The position numbers and the translations under genes are program-made. A model generated the notes under the pieces. That model saw only the letters and a list, made by a program, of their open reading frames with translations, was not told the DNA's origin and ran no database searches. A stretch of 64,000 nucleotides of DNA from Silicimonas sp. Lineage in GTDB: Bacteria; Pseudomonadota; Alphaproteobacteria; Rhodobacterales; Rhodobacteraceae. The stretch lies in the NCBI GenBank assembly GCA_022824315.1, contig JAJEAC010000021.1, forward strand, positions 1 through 64,000, read 5' to 3'. Position 1 is the stretch's first letter, and each line of letters opens with the position of its first letter. Shown piece by piece: positions 58,796-64,000 of the stretch.

Positions 58796-59422
58796 ATGAA
58801 GTTCTCTTTGGAACTCGACCACTTGGCGGTTGTCTGCCGTTCGGTCGAGGAGGGTGTGGCGTCTGTTGAGGGCACGCTTGGAGTCGAAATGTCACCGGGC
58901 GGCAAGCACGCCGCCATGGGAACGCACAACGCGCTCGTCTCGCTTGGGCCCGATGTGTATCTTGAGGTCATTTCCGTAGATCCGGCGGCTTCGCGGCCAG
59001 GTCGCAACCGCTGGTTCAATCTCGACAATCATGCCGGGCCACCGCAGATTGGAAACTGGATCTGCCGCACGGACGACCTCGCGGGGGCGCTCCGTGCCGC
59101 TCCTGAAGGGACGGGAACGCCCATGGCCCTTGCCCGCGGGGAGCTTGCCTGGCGCATGGCCGTGAACGAGACCGGGACGCTTCCGTTTGACGGCGCGATG
59201 CCTGCCCTCATCCAGTGGAATACGGATGCTCATCCATGCAAGATCCTGCCCGACGTCGGCTTGAGACTCCAGTCCCTGGATGTGGTCCATCCTGAAGCGT
59301 CCGGTCTGTTGGATGTCTTCCCGGTACTGAAGACGCTCGGTTCCGTCACGATTCGGCAGGGATCCAGAAAGCGCCTTGTCGCGCGGATTTCGACACCAGA
59401 CGGGGTTCGGGTGCTCCAATGA
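58796..59422 (+). CDS. VOC/glyoxalase-like domain protein
   Basis: A 208-residue protein with a glyoxalase-like (PF13468-type) fold: [40 protein letters not shown] and [20 protein letters not shown]. Metal ligands could be His in DHLAV and Glu in YLEVISV. Substrate unknown. Its stop overlaps the GNAT gene start. Confidence 0.8.
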   Translation: MKFSLELDHLAVVCRSVEEGVASVEGTLGVEMSPGGKHAAMGTHNALVSLGPDVYLEVISVDPAASRPGRNRWFNLDNHAGPPQIGNWICRTDDLAGALRAAPEGTGTPMALARGELAWRMAVNETGTLPFDGAMPALIQWNTDAHPCKILPDVGLRLQSLDVVHPEASGLLDVFPVLKTLGSVTIRQGSRKRLVARISTPDGVRVLQ

Positions 59423-59910
59423 TGATCCGGCCAGCGGTCGAAGGCGATGCCGGACGGCTTGCGGAGATCCATAATCCGGTCATCCGGGATACGGCGATCA
59501 CCTTTAATTCGAGGGAGCGTAGCGAGGACGAAATGCGAATCGCCGTTCGTGACCTTCCTTGCTTCCTCGTCGCGGAGGATGGCGGGCGGGTGATGGGATT
59601 TGCATATTACGATCAGTTCAGGAAGGGGCCTGGATACGCGCGCACTGTCGAACACACCATCGTCATTTCCGAGGAGGGACGGGGCCAAGGCATGGGACGT
59701 GCATTGATGGATGCAATCGAGGGACATGCGCGCAACGCCGGCATTGGGTCGATGTGGGCGGGCGTGAGCGGCGAGAACCCGTCCGGAGTGACATTCCACG
59801 CGAGTCTCGGTTTCGAGGAAGTCGCGCGACTGCCCAATGTCGGATACAAGTTCGGCCGCTGGATGGATCTGGTGCTCTTGCGCAAGTGCCTTGACGAGGC
59901 CTGCCGCTGA
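59419..59910 (+). CDS. GNAT N-acetyltransferase (phosphinothricin acetyltransferase-like)
   Basis: A 163-residue acetyltransferase. [20 protein letters not shown] and the acetyl-CoA loop EEGRGQGMGRALMDAI match the Pat/YwnH group; GVTFHASLGFEEVARLPNVG with YKFGRWMD closes the fold. Such enzymes acetylate phosphinothricin or methionine sulfoximine-like amines. Overlaps the previous gene by four bases (ATGA), so both are in one unit. Confidence 0.85.
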   Translation: MMIRPAVEGDAGRLAEIHNPVIRDTAITFNSRERSEDEMRIAVRDLPCFLVAEDGGRVMGFAYYDQFRKGPGYARTVEHTIVISEEGRGQGMGRALMDAIEGHARNAGIGSMWAGVSGENPSGVTFHASLGFEEVARLPNVGYKFGRWMDLVLLRKCLDEACR

Positions 59911-60342
59911 TGGGCTGACCTTGGCCCAGGTCCGAACTTGCCGAGGCTTGGCCGCCGATTGGGTAGGGAGGCGGGACGGAAGCCGACACCTGAACAATGG
60001 CCAAGCGGGGTCGCTCGCAACGCAAGCAATGCCTGCTGCATGATCAGGAAATCAACGCAGTATTTCGCACATATGGACCGCGCAAATGAAATTATTCTTG
60101 CTTTGTTCCCATGATTCGGGTATGTGTGCCGCGACGCGCGGAACGGACGAAATCCAAGTCGGTTCCGCACGTTGATTGACGTTTGCGTGATCGGCTTCGT
60201 GCCATGCACGTCTCAGGGCAAATTGGGCCGTTTTCGGGCGGCGGGCACGGAAGTTGCGCCCGCTGCGGAATAAATCAAGTGTTAACCTCTGCCGCGCGCG
60301 TGTATTGTCGCGCGAAGGCAAGATTCGATTGGGGGAAGTTTC
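59911..60342. other. intergenic region upstream of ssb
   Basis: About 430 bases without a gene I recognise; uvrA, which often stands divergently at ssb, is not here. Its last 80 bases hold the repeated 18-mer (60264-60281) and a small CGCGCG/CGCGCG hairpin at 60295-60314, both before the ssb start. Confidence 0.5.
60264..60281. repeat. 18-base string shared with the left edge of the window
   Basis: TGCGGAATAAATCAAGTG occurs here and at 5-22 in the same orientation. By base count such a match is not expected by chance in 64 kb. It lies 62 bases before the ssb start, so it may be a promoter element or part of a dispersed repeat. Confidence 0.55.
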
Positions 60343-60810
60343 ATGGCAGGTTCGGTGAATAAGGTCATTCTGATTGGCAACTTGGGTCAGGATCCGGAAG
60401 TGCGCACATTCCAAGACGGTGGCAAGGTCTGCAATCTGCGTATCGCGACATCCGAGACGTGGAAGGATCGCAACACGGGAGAGCGCAGAGAGCGTACGCA
60501 ATGGCATTCAGTCGTGCTTCGCAACGAAGGAACAATCCGTTTCGCTGAACAGTACCTCGCCAAAGGTGCGAAGGTTTATGTCGAGGGACAGCTCGAGACT
60601 AGGAAATGGCAGGATCAATCCGGAAACGACCGCTACACGACGGAGATCGTGGTACGGCCGTACAGTGGTGAACTGACGAGCCTAAGCGGCCGGGGCGAGC
60701 GAGGAAGTGCGGGCGGCCCGTACGATGATGCCGGCGCGGGCCCGCCGCCAGCGGACGACGGTGGCCGGTACTCGGCAAGCCAGGATCTTGACGACGAAAT
60801 CCCGTTCTAG
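60343..60810 (+). CDS. ssb: single-stranded DNA-binding protein
   Basis: A 155-residue SSB. The OB-fold fills the first 110 residues ([51 protein letters not shown]), followed by a Gly-rich linker and the acidic tip DDEIPF that recruits partner proteins. GGGGGAAG lies before the ATG. Confidence 0.96.
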   Translation: MAGSVNKVILIGNLGQDPEVRTFQDGGKVCNLRIATSETWKDRNTGERRERTQWHSVVLRNEGTIRFAEQYLAKGAKVYVEGQLETRKWQDQSGNDRYTTEIVVRPYSGELTSLSGRGERGSAGGPYDDAGAGPPPADDGGRYSASQDLDDEIPF

Positions 60811-61056
60811 GAGGGCGGGAAGTTTGATGGGTTGAATTGACCGGCTCCAGTCCGGACGGACGACGCGGCAAGTTGCGAAGTCTTGGAAAACGGCCTCGTC
60901 TGCGCCCTCCGCAAGCTGCGACATACTTCGGTACAGTTCCTGCTTCAGGACATCGCGTTTTGTCGGGTGCGCCCTGCGCCTCGGGTTCGGAATTTGCCTG
61001 ACGATGTCTGTGTCGCCAGATGCGCATGGAATGCGCGCTCCAAATTAGGTGACATC

Positions 61057-61971
61057 TCACGAATGGGTGTGTCGGAGCTCCGGGTGCATGGAGTTTTCCA
61101 GGAGATTCTCGGACTGATGCAGCACGTGCTCGGCCTGTCCCACGATCAAGGGATCCGGAAGGCCCACCACCTTCGTGTCCTTTCCCGGGTACTCGAGGCT
61201 GCTCAGGAAATGCTGCATGCAAGCGATCCTGGCCCTTTTCTTGTCGTTCGACTTTATGATCGTCCACGGCGCATCGGCCGTGTCCGTATAGAAGAACATG
61301 GCTTCCTTGGCCTCGGTGTAGGAGCTCCACTTGCCCAGGCTGGCACGGTCGACCGGTGACAGCTTCCAACGTTTCAACGGATCGGACTCACGAGAGTCGA
61401 AGCGGTTCTTTTGCTCATCCCGGGATACCGAAAACCAGTACTTGTAGAGCCGGATCCCCGACCGGACGAGCATTCGTTCCAGTTCCGGGGCCTCGCGCAT
61501 GAATTCAAGATACTCGTTCGGAGAACAAAACCCCATGACACGTTCCACGCCGGCGCGGTTGTACCAGGACCGGTCATAGAACACCATTTCGCCAGCCGTC
61601 GGCAGGTGCTCGATATACCGCTGGAAGAACCACTGCCCCTTTTCGGTGTTCGTAGGCTTGTTCAATGCGACGACCCGTGCGGTTCGAGGATTGAGATGCT
61701 CCATGAATCGCTTGATCGTGCCGCCCTTGCCGGCGGCATCCCGACCTTCGAAGAGCAGGACGAACTTTTGTCCGGTCTCCTGTGCCCAGATCTGGACCTT
61801 CAACAGCTCGGCCTGCAATTTTGCCTTGTGCCCCTCGTAAGCACGGCGGGACAGCCGATCAGAATATGGGTACTTTCCACGCTCGAACGCGTCGCGGCTT
61901 TCCTCGATTGGATTCGGTGTGGAACTTCCTGCGCCTTTCCCGTCCACTGTCTTGGCGGAGTTGGTAGCCAT
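61057..61971 (-). CDS. ppk2: polyphosphate kinase 2
   Basis: PPK2 phosphorylates nucleoside diphosphates (or AMP) with polyphosphate. The 304-residue enzyme has Walker A FEGRDAAGKGGTIKRFMEHL, KGQWFFQRYIEHLPTAGEMV, the Walker B region FYDRSWYNRAGVERVMGFC, and DPLKRWKLSPVD in the lid area. The class (ADP or AMP as substrate) cannot be told from sequence alone; the length of one domain favours class I or III. Confidence 0.95.
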   Translation of the reverse strand: MATNSAKTVDGKGAGSSTPNPIEESRDAFERGKYPYSDRLSRRAYEGHKAKLQAELLKVQIWAQETGQKFVLLFEGRDAAGKGGTIKRFMEHLNPRTARVVALNKPTNTEKGQWFFQRYIEHLPTAGEMVFYDRSWYNRAGVERVMGFCSPNEYLEFMREAPELERMLVRSGIRLYKYWFSVSRDEQKNRFDSRESDPLKRWKLSPVDRASLGKWSSYTEAKEAMFFYTDTADAPWTIIKSNDKKRARIACMQHFLSSLEYPGKDTKVVGLPDPLIVGQAEHVLHQSENLLENSMHPELRHTHS

Positions 61972-62276
61972 GAGATGTCTCCTGTGCAGCCCGATTGAGG
62001 CGTGCGCGTGCTGCAGATCGAATCAACGGAGGTGGTGCGGTTCGTGACCTGTCAGCCTGGGTTCGATCTCAGAATTGCAAAGAACGCGGCACTGCAAGCG
62101 TCTGCACCGCATAGCCTATGGCCGCCATGACGTCCACAAATTCTTGTTGGGCGGGGACCGCCGGGTCTGCAGTTTCAGACCGGTGTGAAGCGGGACAGGC
62201 CACCGCTTCCCGTGCCGCAACAGGCCAAGAAGCTTGTCTCAAGGATTGAGAACCCGTTCCCAGACTCATCGGCGCC
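61972..62276. other. intergenic region between ppk2 and gap
   Basis: About 305 bases, no gene recognised. The minus-strand reading 62069-62269 shows no family. Confidence 0.4.
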
Positions 62277-63281
62277 TCACTTGATCAGCATTCCCATGGC
62301 CACAGCAGTGTCGCACATGCGGTTCGAGAATCCCCACTCGTTGTCATACCACGTGAGAATTCGCACCATGTTGCCGTCAATGACCTTGGTCTGATCCATG
62401 TGAAAGATCGACGAATGCGGGTCGTGGTTGAAGTCGTTCGACACCAACGGCTCGTCCGTGTAGCCGAGAACGCCATTCAACGCTCCGTCGGCTGCTTCGC
62501 GGATCGCGGCATTCACCTCGCCGGCATTCGTGGCGCGGGACGCCTCGAACACGAGATCGACAACCGAGACATTGGGTGTCGGAACCCGGATTGCGACGCC
62601 GTCAAGCTTGCCGTTGAGCTCGGGCAGGACCAGGCCGACGGCCTTGGCCGCTCCCGTCGAGGTCGGGATCATGTTCAGTGCTGCAGCCCTCGCCCGGTAG
62701 AGGTCCTTGTGCATCGTATCAAGCGTCGGCTGATCGCCCGTATAGGAGTGGATCGTGGTCATGAATCCCTTGGAGATGCCGATCGAATCGTTCAGGACCT
62801 TGGCAACCGGTGACAGGCAGTTCGTCGTGCAGGACGCATTGGACACCACGATGTCGCCTGCGGTCAGGGAGTCGTGGTTGACCCCAAAGACAATTGTCTT
62901 GTCGACATTCGTCGCCGGGGCCGACACCAGCACACGAGACGATCCGTTCGTCAGATGCGCCTCGCATTTTTCCTTCGACGTGAAGATGCCGGTGCACTCC
63001 AGCACGACGTCGACATGCTGCCAAGGCAGCTCGGACGGATCGCGGATTGCCGTGACGGCTATGGGACCGCGGCCCACGTCGATCATGGAGTCTCCGCTTT
63101 TGACTTCGACCGGAAACCGTCCATGCACCGAGTCGTACCTGAGCAGGTGCGCGTTGGTTTCGACCGGCCCCAGATCGTTGACCGCCACGACCTCGATGTC
63201 GGTTCTCCCGCTTTCGATGACGGCGCGCAGGACGTTGCGTCCGATACGGCCAAATCCGTTGATTGCCACTCTTACAGCCAA
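62277..63281 (-). CDS. gap: glyceraldehyde-3-phosphate dehydrogenase
   Basis: GAPDH oxidises glyceraldehyde 3-phosphate with NAD(P) and phosphate. The 334 residues begin with the Rossmann motif [20 protein letters not shown]; the catalytic Cys is in [17 protein letters not shown], and [20 protein letters not shown] and [12 protein letters not shown] follow. The start is a TTG at 63281, in frame with the conserved N-terminus, with GAGGAG seven bases before it; longer ATG starts upstream add unrelated residues. Confidence 0.94.
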   Translation of the reverse strand: MAVRVAINGFGRIGRNVLRAVIESGRTDIEVVAVNDLGPVETNAHLLRYDSVHGRFPVEVKSGDSMIDVGRGPIAVTAIRDPSELPWQHVDVVLECTGIFTSKEKCEAHLTNGSSRVLVSAPATNVDKTIVFGVNHDSLTAGDIVVSNASCTTNCLSPVAKVLNDSIGISKGFMTTIHSYTGDQPTLDTMHKDLYRARAAALNMIPTSTGAAKAVGLVLPELNGKLDGVAIRVPTPNVSVVDLVFEASRATNAGEVNAAIREAADGALNGVLGYTDEPLVSNDFNHDPHSSIFHMDQTKVIDGNMVRILTWYDNEWGFSNRMCDTAVAMGMLIK

Positions 63282-63602
63282 GTCGTTCTCCTCTCGTGAT
63301 GCGATCATGCATGTGCGGACCATGCCATGGAAATCGAGGTCCCGGGAACGCCGCGCCGAAACTGCCGGATCGTCGCGGCGGGTACGGTATTGGCAGTTCG
63401 TCCGGCAACGGAGCGATCCGGCTGGTCCGTGCGCACCTTATGGCAAGAAGTCATGCGCTGCAAAAGGGGGCAACGGTTCAGGACATCAGCAGGAACGCCT
63501 GCAGCGGCTAACAGTGTTTCGCTACAGCAGGTGGCACCTGGGGTGCAGGGATTGTGTCGTTGGAACCAACCTCGTCCGACTGCCGGGCGCCATCGGGCAG
63601 GA
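63282..63602. other. intergenic region between gap and mrp
   Basis: About 320 bases; no gene recognised. The gap promoter should be here. Confidence 0.4.
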
Positions 63603-64000
63603 TCACCCCATTCCTCCGTCGATCATTCGTCGTGCAAGGCGAAGATAGGCCTCGGCAACCGGTCCGCCCTTCAGCACCACCGGCGTGCCTTCGTCGCCGG
63701 ATACTCGCACATCGAGGGAGAGGGGAATTTCTCCAAGGAACGGCACGCCGAGCGCCTCGGCTTCCGCCTTGGCGCCCCCGTGGCCAAAGAGATGGTTCTC
63801 GTGACCGCAGCTCGGGCAAACATAGGTTGACATGTTTTCGATCAGTCCCAGGACCGGAGCCTTGAGGGTTCGAAACATGTCGACCGCCTTGCGCACGTCC
63901 AGCAGCGCGACATCCTGCGGGGTCGAAACCACGATGCACCCCGTGACCTGTGTCCGCTGGCAAAGCGTCAATTGGACGTCGCCCGTGCCCGGCGGCAAGT
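63603..64000 (-). CDS. Mrp/ApbC family iron-sulfur carrier ATPase, C-terminal part (cut by window edge)
   Basis: The 5' end lies beyond position 64000. The visible 132 residues match the end of Mrp/NBP35-type P-loop ATPases that carry iron-sulfur clusters: VSTPQDVALLDVRKAVDMFR, GLIENMSTYVCPSCGHENHL with the CxxC that holds the cluster, and FLGEIPLSLDVRVSGDEGTP. The P-loop is off the window. Confidence 0.92.
   Translation of the reverse strand, partial: LPPGTGDVQLTLCQRTQVTGCIVVSTPQDVALLDVRKAVDMFRTLKAPVLGLIENMSTYVCPSCGHENHLFGHGGAKAEAEALGVPFLGEIPLSLDVRVSGDEGTPVVLKGGPVAEAYLRLARRMIDGGMG

Overview
The window looks like a GC-rich alphaproteobacterial chromosome, most like Rhodobacterales. The pointers are a PccR-type propionate regulator beside pccB, a glnD-murJ block, an SdhE-type assembly factor, a bufferin-type DUF2282/MNIO cluster and ThyX instead of ThyA. 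No rRNA, tRNA or CRISPR was seen. Most of the window is core metabolism and housekeeping, with insertions of accessory and mobile DNA and several gene-free stretches of 300-900 bases that hold transposon debris, which suggests a genome that gains and erodes mobile elements.

Layout. 0.4-7 kb: a Fic AMP-transferase with palindromic sites upstream, rlmE, a lytic transglycosylase, an SDR, then surE-pcm and an NlpD-like LysM/M23 lipoprotein. 7-10.5 kb: an accessory block with a membrane LuxR-type regulator, an alpha-toroid protein, an Asp/Asn beta-hydroxylase, and a secreted (Gly-Asp)n-repeat protein whose 3' end overlaps an embedded small lipoprotein gene in another frame. 10.9-11.9 kb: a decayed TnpB. 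11.9-20.2 kb: trpS, a rhomboid-like protein without catalytic residues, murJ, glnD, an LpoA-like lipoprotein and rsmI. 20.7-23.9 kb: a GH116 glucosylceramidase-like enzyme and an IS110 remnant. 24-28.5 kb: gshB, coaBC-dut-moeB-like genes and a Nudix hydrolase. 28.6-30.2 kb: an intact IscB (RuvC-HNH OMEGA nuclease) with a probable omega RNA, wedged before a DUF1178 gene.

30.7-36.8 kb: flavin reductase, GNAT, aspartate aminotransferase, XRE regulator, sdhE, gloA, thyX, a cold-shock gene and an ArsC-like gene. 36.8-39.3 kb: the bufferin-type operon bufA-bufB-bufC-DoxX, expected to make a peptide modified on cysteine by an MNIO enzyme and exported to handle copper. 39.5-45.4 kb: thrS, tcuB/tcuA (tricarballylate use) and an alpha/beta hydrolase. 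45.6-47.5 kb: an orphan two-gene unit, a small unknown protein and a protein with a degenerate ImmA/IrrE domain.

48.3-58.7 kb: a propionyl-CoA module. PccR is flanked by tandem TTTGCAAA-like octamers, which also lie upstream of pccB. Then follow pccB, a Met-rich micro-lipoprotein, two small unknown genes, pccA, a DUF4174 gene on the other strand and methylmalonyl-CoA mutase. Together these would carry propionyl-CoA to succinyl-CoA. 58.8-64 kb: a glyoxalase-like gene, GNAT, ssb, ppk2, a GAPDH gene with a TTG start, and a truncated mrp/apbC at the right edge.
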